A stretch of 64,000 nucleotides of DNA from Pseudosulfitobacter pseudonitzschiae (GTDB lineage: Bacteria > Pseudomonadota > Alphaproteobacteria > Rhodobacterales > Rhodobacteraceae), in assembly GCF_900129395.1 (NCBI RefSeq), contig NZ_FQVP01000002.1:186001-250000 (forward strand), in the 5' to 3' direction. The position numbers and the translations under genes were made by a program. Under the pieces are notes generated by a model. It searched no databases. It saw nothing but the letters and a program-made list of their open reading frames with translations, and was not told the DNA's origin. Positions 27,975-39,646 of the stretch are shown piece by piece. Position 1 is the first letter of the stretch. The number at the start of each line of letters is the position of its first letter.

Positions 27975-28930
27975 GCCTGCACCAGCCGCAAAAACAGGTT
28001 GTTGCCGGAGCGGTCCCTGCGGGGGCCGTTTCCGGACAACCGTCGGCACGCAGGCAGCGCAGGGACCTGGCTCCGTGGCTGTACCTTGCGCCGACGGTCC
28101 TGTTGCTGGCGGTGTTCACCTACTGGCCGCTTCTGCAAACTGCATATCTCAGTCTGGTCGACTGGAACCTGAACCCTGGGCAGTCGGCTGATTTCGTTGG
28201 GTTGAACAATTATGGACGTGTTGCGGGATCAACTCTGTTTCAGGCCGCGTTCCTCAACACGCTGATCTATATCGGCGCATCGATCCCGCTAAAGGTGCTC
28301 TTGCCAATTCCCGTCGCCGTGTTCCTTTGGAGTGTCGGGCAAAAGGGCCATTTCTACCGTGCCATCCTGTTTCTGCCGACGCTGATCAGCTTTGTCGTGG
28401 TCGGCATCGCGTTCTTGTGGATTCTCAATCCGATCTTCGGCTACGCCAAGGTGATCTTTGCGGAACTTGGCCTGCGCTTCCCCAACCTGCTGGCCGATCC
28501 CGATACGGCGATTTGGGTTATCATCGGTATCTCGACCTGGAAGGTTCTGGGCTTCAACGTGTTGATCTATCTGGCGGGCCTGGCCAGCATCAACAAGGAG
28601 CTGATCGAAGCCATGCGGATGGACGGTGCGGGGGACATTACCATCTTTCGCCGCCTGATCTGGCCACTGTTGACACCAACGCTGACCTTCGTCGCGATCT
28701 CGACCGTGATCTTTACCATGCAACAGGTTTTTACCCCCATTGACCTGATGACCGAAGGCGGGCCGTCAAATTCGACGACCAACCTGTTTTACATGATCTA
28801 CCAATACAGCTTTGTCACCTTCGACGTTGGCGGCGGTGCCGCCGGGACAATGATGCTGTTCGGCTTTCTGATGATCATGGCCTTTGTGCAATTCCGCGTG
28901 CTCGACCGGCGCGCGCACTATCAACAGTAG
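27971..28930 (+). CDS. ABC importer permease (UgpA/MalF type)
   Basis: A 319-aa inner-membrane permease with six transmembrane helices and a cytosolic N-terminal tail. The EAA loop that docks the ATPase is EAMRMDGAGDITIFRRLIWPLL. Hydrophobic blocks include WLYLAPTVLLLAVFTYWPLL near the start. The GTG start overlaps the binding-protein TGA (GTGA), indicating translational coupling. It pairs with the next permease. Confidence 0.92.
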   Translation: MSLHQPQKQVVAGAVPAGAVSGQPSARRQRRDLAPWLYLAPTVLLLAVFTYWPLLQTAYLSLVDWNLNPGQSADFVGLNNYGRVAGSTLFQAAFLNTLIYIGASIPLKVLLPIPVAVFLWSVGQKGHFYRAILFLPTLISFVVVGIAFLWILNPIFGYAKVIFAELGLRFPNLLADPDTAIWVIIGISTWKVLGFNVLIYLAGLASINKELIEAMRMDGAGDITIFRRLIWPLLTPTLTFVAISTVIFTMQQVFTPIDLMTEGGPSNSTTNLFYMIYQYSFVTFDVGGGAAGTMMLFGFLMIMAFVQFRVLDRRAHYQQ

Positions 28931-28936
28931 GGTCCG

Positions 28937-29755
28937 ATGCAGCTTTCCCGTCCAATGATGATTGTCGGGCACATCCTGGTGCTGGCGATATGCCTGTCCA
29001 TCCTCTTTCCGATGGCGATCGTGCTGAGCACCGCGTTCAAGCCAATGAACGAAATCTACGCAGGCGGGCTGTTGCCGCAGGCGCCCACGTTCGAGAACTT
29101 CGCGCGATTGTTCGAGAAGACCGCCTTTGGCTGGTATATCTGGAATTCGTCCGGGACGACCCTGCTGCGGGTGATCGGACAACTGATCATCGGCGTGCTG
29201 GCTGCCTATGCGTTTGCCCGATTCCGTTTTCCCTACCGCGATGTGTTGTTCGCGCTGGTGCTGGGGGCGATGATGATCCCGCAGGTGCTGACGATGCTGC
29301 CGATCTATATCATGATGGCGCAGCTGGGATGGTTCGACACATGGTGGGCGTTGATCGTGCCCAATCTGGCGACGCCCATCGCGGTGTTTTTGTTGCGCCA
29401 GCACATGATGTCCTTTCCAAACGAACTGATCGATGCGGCGCAGATGGACGGGGCCGGACATTGGACAACGCTGTGGCGGGTCATCGTGCCCAACCTCGGA
29501 CCCGCGATGGCAGCCCTGACAATCATCATTTTTATCGACAGCTGGAACGAGTACTTTTGGCCGCTTCTGGTCACCGAAAGCGCCCACTCGCGCACCATCC
29601 AGATCGGTCTGCGCGAGTTTCTGCAAGAAGACATGAACGATTACGGTGCGCTGATGGCCGGCATCATCGTCGCCAGCATACCCGCAATTGCCGTCTTTTT
29701 GTTCTTTCAACGACGGGTGATGGACACCTTCGTGTCCTCTGGTCTCAAAGGATAA
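28937..29755 (+). CDS. ABC importer permease (UgpE/MalG type)
   Basis: A 272-aa permease with six helices. The EAA motif is DAAQMDGAGHWTTLWRVIVP, and the MalG-like C-terminus AVFLFFQRRVMDTFVSSGLKG (position 29693 onward) carries the conserved FVSSGLKG tail. It forms the translocation pore with the upstream permease. It is six bases from the upstream stop and three from the downstream start. Confidence 0.92.
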   Translation: MQLSRPMMIVGHILVLAICLSILFPMAIVLSTAFKPMNEIYAGGLLPQAPTFENFARLFEKTAFGWYIWNSSGTTLLRVIGQLIIGVLAAYAFARFRFPYRDVLFALVLGAMMIPQVLTMLPIYIMMAQLGWFDTWWALIVPNLATPIAVFLLRQHMMSFPNELIDAAQMDGAGHWTTLWRVIVPNLGPAMAALTIIIFIDSWNEYFWPLLVTESAHSRTIQIGLREFLQEDMNDYGALMAGIIVASIPAIAVFLFFQRRVMDTFVSSGLKG

Positions 29756-29758
29756 CCC

Positions 29759-30853
29759 ATGGCTTCGATCTCTTTTCAAAACATCGAGAAACACTTTGAC
29801 ACGGCACAGGCTGTGGCTGACTTCAATCTTGATATTGCAGACGGTGAATTCGTGGTTCTTGTCGGGCCCTCAGGCTGCGGCAAGACCACGTCCTTGCGTA
29901 TGCTTGCGGGACTGGAACAGCCGACCGGCGGCAAAATCCATCTCGACGGTCAGGACATCACCCATGTCCCGTCCAAGTCACGTGCCCTTGCGATGGTGTT
30001 CCAGTCCTACGCGCTGTATCCGCATATGACCGTGGCCGAGAATATCTCCTTCGCGCTTTCGTTGCAAAAGATGCCCAAGGCGCAGATCGCGCCGCGGGTC
30101 CAGGAGGCCGCGGCACTTCTGGGCATCGAACATCTGTTGGACCGCAAGCCCCGCGCCCTGTCCGGCGGCCAGCGGCAGCGCGCCGCCGTGGCGCGGGCCA
30201 TCATCCGCAATCCCAAGGCGTTTCTGTTCGACGAACCGTTGAGCAACCTTGACGCCAAACTGCGCCATTCGGCACGGGTCGAAATCCGCAAGCTCCAGCA
30301 AAAACTGGGGACCACCACGGTCTACGTGACACATGATCAGATCGAAGCCATGACCATGGCGGATCGTATTGTCGTTATGGAAGGCGGGTGCATTCGCCAG
30401 GTCGGAACTCCGATGGAGCTTTACCGCAGGCCCAACAGCACTTTCGTGGCCGCATTCCTTGGCTCGCCCCCCACCAATTTTATCACGGGCCAGTGCATCC
30501 ACGAAAACGGCCGCGCACAGTTTGTGAACGGCCGCATGACCATCCCGCTGAACCCCGGCATCGCCAGCGGCGCGGTCACCTTGGGAATTCGCCCCGAACA
30601 TGTCAGCCCAAAGCACGCGGCCCCGGACCAGATCCGAATGACCGGCGGGGTGCGTTTCGTCGAAGCCCTGGGCGCAGAGACGCTGATTGATATCGACCTG
30701 GGCCAAGCTCAGAATGCCAGCCAAACCTTGACCGCGCGGCTGGCGGGGCAACACGATCTGGCCCCCGGCTCAAGGCTTGAAATCGGGTTCTCACCACGCG
30801 ATTCCATGTTGTTCGATGCCAAGGGAGACGCAGTGCCGAATGCTTTCGCCTGA
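29759..30853 (+). CDS. ABC importer ATPase (UgpC/MalK type)
   Basis: A 364-aa energising subunit. Walker A is GPSGCGKTTSLR, Q-loop VFQSYALYP, signature LSGGQRQR, Walker B FLFDEPLSNLD, and a switch His in VTHDQIEA. A C-terminal regulatory domain of the MalK/UgpC kind follows (about residues 240-364), where inducer exclusion or substrate feedback acts in homologues. Last gene of the four-gene operon. No convincing terminator follows, though an 8-bp inverted repeat lies at 30989-31018. Confidence 0.93.
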   Translation: MASISFQNIEKHFDTAQAVADFNLDIADGEFVVLVGPSGCGKTTSLRMLAGLEQPTGGKIHLDGQDITHVPSKSRALAMVFQSYALYPHMTVAENISFALSLQKMPKAQIAPRVQEAAALLGIEHLLDRKPRALSGGQRQRAAVARAIIRNPKAFLFDEPLSNLDAKLRHSARVEIRKLQQKLGTTTVYVTHDQIEAMTMADRIVVMEGGCIRQVGTPMELYRRPNSTFVAAFLGSPPTNFITGQCIHENGRAQFVNGRMTIPLNPGIASGAVTLGIRPEHVSPKHAAPDQIRMTGGVRFVEALGAETLIDIDLGQAQNASQTLTARLAGQHDLAPGSRLEIGFSPRDSMLFDAKGDAVPNAFA

Positions 30854-31101
30854 CGATTGTTTCCCTGTTTCCAACGGGAGAAACACCGGAGGCGATATTC
30901 GGGGAGGCCCCGGTTGTGTGCCAAATGCCTTGGCTGGTGACCTTGTGCCGTTCCGAGTTTTCCGGCGACCTTCCACCTAATCGAAAATGTTGATTGTGAT
31001 CGAAAACAGCCAATCAACTGGCGCCGGGCGGACCCCAACAAGAATCCGCCCGGATCTCACGGCTCGGTTTGTAGAAGTCGGCGTAAAATCCGCCAAGTGT
31101 T
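30854..31101. other. Intergenic gap between convergent operons
   Basis: There is no gene in these 248 bases. GTTGATTG at 30989-30996 pairs perfectly with CAATCAAC at 31011-31018 around a 14-base loop, without a U-tract on either strand. It may be a weak terminator for either operon. Confidence 0.4.
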
Positions 31102-34192
<3,091 letters not shown>

Positions 34193-34208
<16 letters not shown>

Positions 34209-34606
34209 TCGGAACTCCAAAGGGTGTCAAGACCCGCACGGACGCGGGCAATATCGGTCGGCGTTCCCGCCAGCTCGAATTTATACAGCACGGGCACACC
34301 GCATTTCGCGGCGATCACATCGGCGGCGCGGGCATAGGTCTGGCCAAAGTTGCGGTTGCCCGCACCGATCACGCCCCGCAGCCGCGCGCGTCGGGCGGGG
34401 GCGTTGAGGAAACGGATCACCTGCTTGGGCACCGCACCACGCCCTGCGCCATCGGCATAGGTCGGACAGATCAGGACGTAAGGACCTTCGCAGTCGGGGA
34501 AGGGGGCCGCGTCGTTGATCGGAATGCGGTCCGCCGCCAGCCCCAGCCCCGCGACGAACCGTGCAGTATTGCCCGAGGCCGAGGAATAATAGATCAGCCC
34601 GCCCAC
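34193..34606 (-). CDS. nrdI: Flavodoxin-like NrdI
   Basis: A 137-aa flavoprotein that supplies oxidant for assembling the NrdF dimanganese-tyrosyl cofactor. The N-terminus [17 protein letters not shown] is the FMN phosphate loop, followed by [16 protein letters not shown] and [18 protein letters not shown] near the flavin. It is located between nrdH (four-base gap) and nrdE (overlap). Confidence 0.95.
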
Positions 34607-34610
34607 CGGA

Positions 34611-34832
34611 TCAGGCCAGTTGACCGATCATATCGGGCCGGAATCCGGCCCAATGGGTGTCGTCCGCGATCACCACCGGGGCCTGCCGATAGCCAAGCGC
34701 GGTCACATGCGCCATTGCCGCGGAATCCTGCGTCAGGTCGATCACGGCATAGGACAGCCCCTTTGCGTCCAATGCGCGGGTCGTGGCGGTGCATTGCACG
34801 CATGCGGGTTTAGAATAAACGGTGATGGTCAT
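34611..34832 (-). CDS. nrdH: Glutaredoxin-like NrdH redoxin
   Basis: A 73-aa thiol carrier that reduces the NrdE C-terminal disulfide. The active site is CVQC in VYSKPACVQCTAT, and the thioredoxin-fold Pro is in QAPVVIAD. GAGGAAC is found about ten bases upstream of ATG 34832; the longer reading to 34922 has no support. First gene of nrdHIEF, 107 bp after the riboswitch B12 box. Confidence 0.94.
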   Translation of the reverse strand: MTITVYSKPACVQCTATTRALDAKGLSYAVIDLTQDSAAMAHVTALGYRQAPVVIADDTHWAGFRPDMIGQLA

Positions 34833-34864
34833 GCCTGTTGTTCCTCTGGCTTTGCGTGGGAACA

Positions 34865-34914
34865 GGCACGGGGTATGGGGCAGGGCATTCCTGTCCACAC
34901 CACGCCCCCGTGCC
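34865..34914 (-). promoter_or_regulatory. Hairpin in the nrd leader, candidate expression platform
   Basis: GGCACGGGG (34865-34873, plus strand) and CCCCGTGCC (34906-34914) are perfectly complementary. The stem lies between the riboswitch aptamer and nrdH and does not include the ribosome binding site or a U-tract. It could act as an anti-terminator-type switch element. Confidence 0.45.
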
Positions 34915-34939
34915 CGCCGCACGGTTTCGTCTTGTCGTT

Positions 34940-35105
34940 GTCAGGCAGGTCTCCTGGCTTGCGGGTCGAAACTTGGCTGGCCTTCCCGGAACGTTTCCCA
35001 GTGGCATCTCAGCGTCGCTCGCCGCTTACAGTTGCGGGGGCAGCGCCGGATTTGGTACATGCACCGCACCGGCTTCCCTTTTCACTTCCGACTCGCATCG
35101 GAAGA
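34940..35105 (-). ncRNA. Cobalamin (B12) riboswitch upstream of nrdHIEF
   Basis: On the minus strand the conserved cobalamin aptamer pieces appear in order: GGGAAGCCGGTG, TCCGGCGCTGCCCCCGCAAC, TGTAAGCGG, GAGATGCCACTGG, GGGAAGG and finally the B12 box AGCCAGGAGACCTGCC. Outer stem bases lie near 35080-35105. Adenosylcobalamin binding should lower nrdHIEF expression, so the cell relies on a B12-dependent class II reductase when cobalamin is plentiful. That logic is known for nrd operons of other bacteria. Confidence 0.93.
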
Positions 35106-35553
35106 ACCATGACACAACAGTTAGTGGTTGAATGCGGAATTTCTGTCAAGATGTTGATGTTCGGGTTTTTGATCCAAAGAAATTTTGGCCGGATATGCCA
35201 GCGGTTTCCGCTCATCCGGCAGGCGCCATTCCGACCTGTCCGCAAGCGGCGTCACCGGTGTTTCGTGCCGGAAAAGGCCTGTGCAATCCGCATTTGAACA
35301 GGGCCGCGTTTGGCTCAACCCGGTAGAAATACAGCCGGGACCCGCGCGTCAAAAATGCAACTTATGCGATTTTTTGGCGCGCGGACCTCTCATTTTGCGA
35401 TGCGCTGCATCTCCATGCCTTGGCCCGTCTCACGCCGTCGTGATAGGGCGGTCAAGCTGTCCACGAAACGCCCGCAGCACGCAGCGGACCGCACGTCCAA
35501 TCCGGTACCCAAAGCGCGGCCACAAGGTCACGAGTCTCCAGTAAGGCATTGCC
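35106..35553. other. Non-coding region between nrd leader and MYG1 gene
   Basis: These 448 bases hold no convincing gene; short frames on both strands look random. The promoter for the nrd leader should lie at the left end: a minus-strand TTGACA (plus 35144-35149) could be its -35 element, but a matching -10 is poor. I found no NrdR-type repeat pair. Confidence 0.45.
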
Positions 35554-36471
35554 ATGACGATTAACCACCTTGTTACCCATTCCGGCGGCTTCCATGCCGA
35601 CGAACTTCTGTCCTCAGTCATCTTGACGCGGCTGTTTCCGAACGCACAGCTTGTGCGCAGCCGGGACAAGGCGTGGATCACGCCGGACACGGACCGTATC
35701 ATCTATGACGTGGGTGGCCAGTTTGATGCGGCAGCACAGATTTTTGACCATCACCAGCGTCCCAACCCGCTGCGCGAGGATGGCCAGCCTTACAGCTCGT
35801 TCGGTTTGATCTGGGCGCACTATGGCCGCGACTACCTGACGGCGATGGATGTGCCACATCAGGACGTCGACACGATCCATGCCAGTTTCGACCGCAGTTT
35901 CGTGCTGCCGATTGACCTGTTGGACAATGGCACGGTGAACGCCTCGGAGGCGGGTCCATTCGTGGGGCTGACGCTGCCGGTGCTTTTGGAAAGCCTCAAA
36001 CCTCAGTTCGACGACCACACCAAGGGGGCCGACGACCGCGCATTTCTCGATGCCCTGTCGGTTGCGCGTGCGCTGGTCGAGGCACAGGTGCACCGCCGGG
36101 CCGCCAAACTCCGCGCCGAGGCGATCGTGATGGCCGCCATCGAGCAGGCTGCCGAGGGGCGTATTCTGGAACTGCCGATGGGCATGCCGTTCCGCGCAGG
36201 GATCGAGAAAGCAGGCGCCGACCACCTGTTGTTCGTGGTGCACCCGCGCGGCGAGGACTGGACGCTGACCACCATCCGCACCGGAGATGATACATTCGAG
36301 GCGCGCGCCGACCTTCCCGCCGCATGGGCCGGATTGACCGATGCGGCGCTGGAAGCGGCTTCGGGCGTCAAAGGCGCCAAATTTTGTCACAACGGACGCT
36401 TTATTGCCGTGGCCGACAGCCGTGATGCGATTTTGGAACTGGCGCACCTGGCCGTGGCCGAGGCAGAGTAG
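35554..36471 (+). CDS. MYG1 family metal-dependent protein (UPF0160)
   Basis: A 305-aa homologue of eukaryotic MYG1, a DHH-like phosphoesterase fold; mammalian MYG1 is reported as a 3'-5' RNA exonuclease. Features: THSGGFHADELLSS (metal-binding His/Asp), FDHHQRP, SSFGLIWAHYG and a later HRRAAKLR region. Cytosolic; bacterial role unestablished. The GNAT gene follows 31 bp later and may be co-transcribed. Confidence 0.9.
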   Translation: MTINHLVTHSGGFHADELLSSVILTRLFPNAQLVRSRDKAWITPDTDRIIYDVGGQFDAAAQIFDHHQRPNPLREDGQPYSSFGLIWAHYGRDYLTAMDVPHQDVDTIHASFDRSFVLPIDLLDNGTVNASEAGPFVGLTLPVLLESLKPQFDDHTKGADDRAFLDALSVARALVEAQVHRRAAKLRAEAIVMAAIEQAAEGRILELPMGMPFRAGIEKAGADHLLFVVHPRGEDWTLTTIRTGDDTFEARADLPAAWAGLTDAALEAASGVKGAKFCHNGRFIAVADSRDAILELAHLAVAEAE

Positions 36472-36502
36472 GGCACAACACCCACAACGTCAGAGCTGTC
36501 TC

Positions 36503-36964
36503 ATGCCTCTTACCATCACCACCGCAACCGCAGATGATGTCCAGGTCAGTGCGCTCTTGCTGCGCCACATGCAGACGATGCAGGCGGATACGCCGCCCGA
36601 AAGCTGCCACGTGATGGACCCGGAAACGCTTTTCGGCGCGGGCGCGGTGCTGTTGGCGGCAAGGGACGGGAACGCGGTGCTGGGTGTCGGCGCGCTGAAA
36701 CCGCTTGATGCGCAGCATGGCGAATTGAAATCCATGCACACCGCCGCCGAGGCCCGCGGGCGCGGTATCGGAAAGGCGATCTTGTGCGGCCTGATGGATC
36801 TGGCCCGCGCCAAGGATATGCAGCGGCTCAGCCTGGAAACCGGTACGAGCGAGCTTTTCGCGCCGGCGCGCGCAATGTACCGCGCCCAGGGGTTCGAGGT
36901 ATGCCCGCCCTTCGGAAGCTACCACCTTGATCCCCTGAGTGTCTTTATGACGCGAACGCTTTAG
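36503..36964 (+). CDS. GNAT-family N-acetyltransferase
   Basis: A 153-aa acetyltransferase. The acetyl-CoA loop is EARGRGIGKAILCGL, preceded by ELKSMHTAAEA and followed by LETGTSELFAPARAMY. The C-terminal segment FGSYHLDPLSVFMTR is similar to the PanM-like/YhbS-like group whose substrates are small molecules or protein amino groups; I cannot say which. The ATG at 36503 is chosen by the domain edge. Confidence 0.88.
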   Translation: MPLTITTATADDVQVSALLLRHMQTMQADTPPESCHVMDPETLFGAGAVLLAARDGNAVLGVGALKPLDAQHGELKSMHTAAEARGRGIGKAILCGLMDLARAKDMQRLSLETGTSELFAPARAMYRAQGFEVCPPFGSYHLDPLSVFMTRTL

Positions 36965-36966
36965 CG

Positions 36967-37491
36967 TCAGCTCGCGGGTTCGAACACGCCACAGGCAATG
37001 CGCGATCCCGCGTCACCCGCAGGTTGCGATGTGTAATCATCCGCACCCGAGTGGACGACAAACGCAGCGCCATCCTCATCCATGATCATGCTGTCCAGAT
37101 CCAGCGTACTCAGGAACACATCCGCTTTCAGGATGCCGTCGGCGCCCACGGTCATGTTCGGCATGTCACCGGGATGCGGCCCGCCCTCGCTCAGGATACC
37201 GTGGTTCTGGTCGCCCGAAATATGGCCACCTGCCGATTTGAAATCAGCCGCAGAACAATCGCCTGTCTCATGCAGGTGCACGCCATGTTCCCCTTCGGGC
37301 ACGCCGGTCAGGTCGATCTGAACCAGCGTCATGCCCGACGCGGTCTGGTTCAGCGTCACCGTCCCGGACAGGCCGTCCTCGGCGCCTTTGACATCTGCCG
37401 TGGCAGCCGGGGTCATGTGCCCTTCGGCAAATGCAGGCAGCGCCAGCGGCAGGCAAATCGCGGAGGCGAGCAGGGTTTTACTGAGTTTCAT
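36967..37491 (-). CDS. sodC: Periplasmic Cu/Zn superoxide dismutase family protein
   Basis: A 174-aa exported protein; signal peptide cleaves after AFA near residue 22. Copper/zinc ligand motifs are GVHLHETGDC (two His), GGHISGDQNHG, GPHPGDMPN and FVVHSGADDY; Cys residues in GDC and IACGVFEP form the usual intramolecular disulfide. It dismutates superoxide in the periplasm. AAGGAGA six bases before the ATG fixes the start; the longer reading from 37611 is spurious. The stop is two bases from the convergent GNAT stop. Confidence 0.92.
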   Translation of the reverse strand: MKLSKTLLASAICLPLALPAFAEGHMTPAATADVKGAEDGLSGTVTLNQTASGMTLVQIDLTGVPEGEHGVHLHETGDCSAADFKSAGGHISGDQNHGILSEGGPHPGDMPNMTVGADGILKADVFLSTLDLDSMIMDEDGAAFVVHSGADDYTSQPAGDAGSRIACGVFEPAS

Positions 37492-37655
37492 GATGGATCT
37501 CCTTCTATCACATGGTCTCAACACGCCCTTGTTCGGATGGTTCCTTTTGCGGCGGTCGAAACTGCCTGCGCTACCGCGGCCCGTCTTTCCGGTCGCCCGA
37601 TTGGCGACCAAGTTGACAAAGCGGGGGAATTGGCTAACACAGCCGCAATAAACGC

Positions 37656-37733
37656 GGGCCGTTAGCTCAGCTGGATTAGAGCAGGGAACTTCTAATTCTC
37701 AGGTCGGGGGTTCGAGTCCTCCACGGCTCGCCA
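37656..37733 (+). tRNA. tRNA-Arg (anticodon TCT)
   Basis: A complete cloverleaf: acceptor GGGCCGT/ACGGCTC (one G-U), D-arm GCTC/GAGC, anticodon stem GGGAA/TTCTC with loop CTTCTAA (anticodon TCT, reading AGA/AGG), T-arm GGGGG-TTCGAGT-CCTCC and an encoded CCA end. Confidence 0.95.
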
Positions 37734-37955
37734 TTTTCCCCTCCAAACCGCCACCGGACATAAGCAGGTGCTGTTCCGGCAGCATTTGCGCAGCAGCGTT
37801 TGCCCCTCACACGCCCGATACAACCGTGGGTTTGGTCGTCCGCAGAGTTGAGACAAATTGTTCAAGAAACCATCACGGAACTGTCGCACAGCACACCGAT
37901 AAAGCGCCGAAACCAGCCCCGACCTGTGGGGCTGATATCTGCAAAGGTTTGCCTC
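37734..37955. other. Leader of the phosphodiester-type operon
   Basis: These 222 bases between the tRNA and the binding-protein gene have no credible ORF. They contain TTGAGACAAATTG and TTGTTCAAGAAACC near 37847-37872, which could hold promoter elements, but no clear operator is visible. Confidence 0.35.
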
Positions 37956-39584
37956 ATGCTTATTCATCGCCGCCACGCTCTTGGACTTATGGGGGCCGCT
38001 GCCGGCTCTTTGGCTCTGCCGGGGCTGTCGTTCGCACAATCCCAGCGCCGCACCGTCACCATCGCCGTCCAAAAGATCACCAACAACAACACGATGGATG
38101 TCTGGAACGAACAGTCCAACGTCGGTGAACGCGTGTTTTTCCCCAACCTGTGGGAAGGTCTGATCAACCGCAACTGGATGGGCGATCAGGGTGGTGTGCC
38201 CGGTCTTGCGACAAGCTGGAAGCGTCTGGATGACAAGACCATCGAACTGAAGCTGCGCGAAGGCGTGAGATTCCACAACGGCGACGAAATGACCGCCGAC
38301 GACGTGGTGTTTTCGTTCTCGGACGAACGTGTGTTTGCGGGGACCCAGCCCGACGGCGGCGAAACGCTGTATGCGGACAATTTCAAGCCCAAGACAGACA
38401 AGGAACTGCCCGCCGGTGTGCCCGGTGTGGGCCGTCGTCTGTGGCCCGCCCTGCGCGGTGTCGAAGCGGTGGATAAGTACACCGTGCGGTTCCACAACGC
38501 ATCGCCTGATGTGACGCTTGAAGGGCGCCTGATCGCCTTTGGCTCGCAGATCGCCAGCCGCCGTGCGTGGGACGAAGCTGCGACATATGCCGACTGGGCC
38601 AACGCGCCCGTGACGACCGGCGCCTATAAGGTGCAGGAATACCGCCCCGACGTGTCGCTGACACTGGTCGCACACGATGACTATTGGGGCGGCCGCCCGC
38701 CGCTGGCGGAAATCCGGTTCCTGGAAGTGCCCGAAGTGGCCAGCCGCGTGAACGGTCTGCTGTCCGGCGAATACGATTTTGCCTGCGACCTGCCGCCCGA
38801 CCAACTGGACGCCGTGCGCAACACCGCCGGGCTTGAGGTGCAGGGCTCGACCATTCTGAACCACCGCATTCAGGTCTTTGACAAGGTGCACCCGGTCCTG
38901 TCCGACCCGCTGATCCGCCGCGCCATGACCCATTCGATCGACCGCCAGCTGATCGTCAACGCCTTGTGGGACGGCCAGACCAAAGTGCCCGCAGGTCTGC
39001 AATTTGAATTCTACGATGACATGTTCATCAAGGGCTGGACCGCCCCCGAGTTCAACCTGGAAATGGCGCGCGATCTGGTGAAACAGTCCGGCTATCAGGG
39101 CGATGCGATCCCGTTCCGCGTGCTGAACAACTATTACATCAACCAGGTTTCGAACGCGCAGATCATGGTCGAGATGTGGAAGCAGGCGGGCCTGAACGTC
39201 GAAATCCAGATGGTCGAAAACTGGGGCCAGGTGCTGGAAGACAACGACACACGCGGCATCCGCGACTGGTCGAACTCGGCCACGTTCAACGATCCGGTGT
39301 CGTCGATTGTGGCGCAGCATGGGCCGAACGGTTTGCAGCAACAGCAGCACGAATGGACCAACGTCGAAATGAACGAGCTGTCGAACTTCATGCAGAAGTC
39401 GACGGATCGCGGCGCGCGCAAAAAAGCGTTCGCGCGGATGCTGGAAATCACCGAGCGTGAAGATCCCGCATTCCAGGTCCTGCACCAGAACTGCGTGTTC
39501 ACCGGCATGAAATCGGACCTGAACTGGAAGGCCGCACCGGCCTTTGCGATGGATTTCCGCGCCGACAACTGGAACGCGTCCTGA
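37956..39584 (+). CDS. Opp-type ABC solute-binding protein (SBP_bac_5)
   Basis: A 542-aa periplasmic binding protein of the dipeptide/oligopeptide cluster. The N-terminus has twin Arg (RRHALGLMGAAAG) and a signal cleaving after SFA near residue 27. Family blocks: LREGVRFHNGDEMTADDVVFSF and IRRAMTHSIDRQLI. This family also carries agrocinopine (AccA), glutathione, nickel and sugars, so peptide uptake should not be assumed. First gene of an eight-gene operon with a phosphodiesterase and phosphatase. Confidence 0.92.
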   Translation: MLIHRRHALGLMGAAAGSLALPGLSFAQSQRRTVTIAVQKITNNNTMDVWNEQSNVGERVFFPNLWEGLINRNWMGDQGGVPGLATSWKRLDDKTIELKLREGVRFHNGDEMTADDVVFSFSDERVFAGTQPDGGETLYADNFKPKTDKELPAGVPGVGRRLWPALRGVEAVDKYTVRFHNASPDVTLEGRLIAFGSQIASRRAWDEAATYADWANAPVTTGAYKVQEYRPDVSLTLVAHDDYWGGRPPLAEIRFLEVPEVASRVNGLLSGEYDFACDLPPDQLDAVRNTAGLEVQGSTILNHRIQVFDKVHPVLSDPLIRRAMTHSIDRQLIVNALWDGQTKVPAGLQFEFYDDMFIKGWTAPEFNLEMARDLVKQSGYQGDAIPFRVLNNYYINQVSNAQIMVEMWKQAGLNVEIQMVENWGQVLEDNDTRGIRDWSNSATFNDPVSSIVAQHGPNGLQQQQHEWTNVEMNELSNFMQKSTDRGARKKAFARMLEITEREDPAFQVLHQNCVFTGMKSDLNWKAAPAFAMDFRADNWNAS

Positions 39585-39646
39585 CCCAAACCCGATACCT
39601 GTGGCGCAGCGATCCTGCTGCGCCACAGGCTATTTGAAAGCCTGAA

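Noticed and set aside
34923-35130. Repetitive-looking block before nrdH considered as a mobile element end
   Set aside because: Conserved motifs show it is a cobalamin riboswitch aptamer.
37692-39626. 644-aa minus-strand frame across the binding protein and tRNA side
   Set aside because: Antisense shadow of the SBP_bac_5 gene with low-complexity His/Arg/Gln content.
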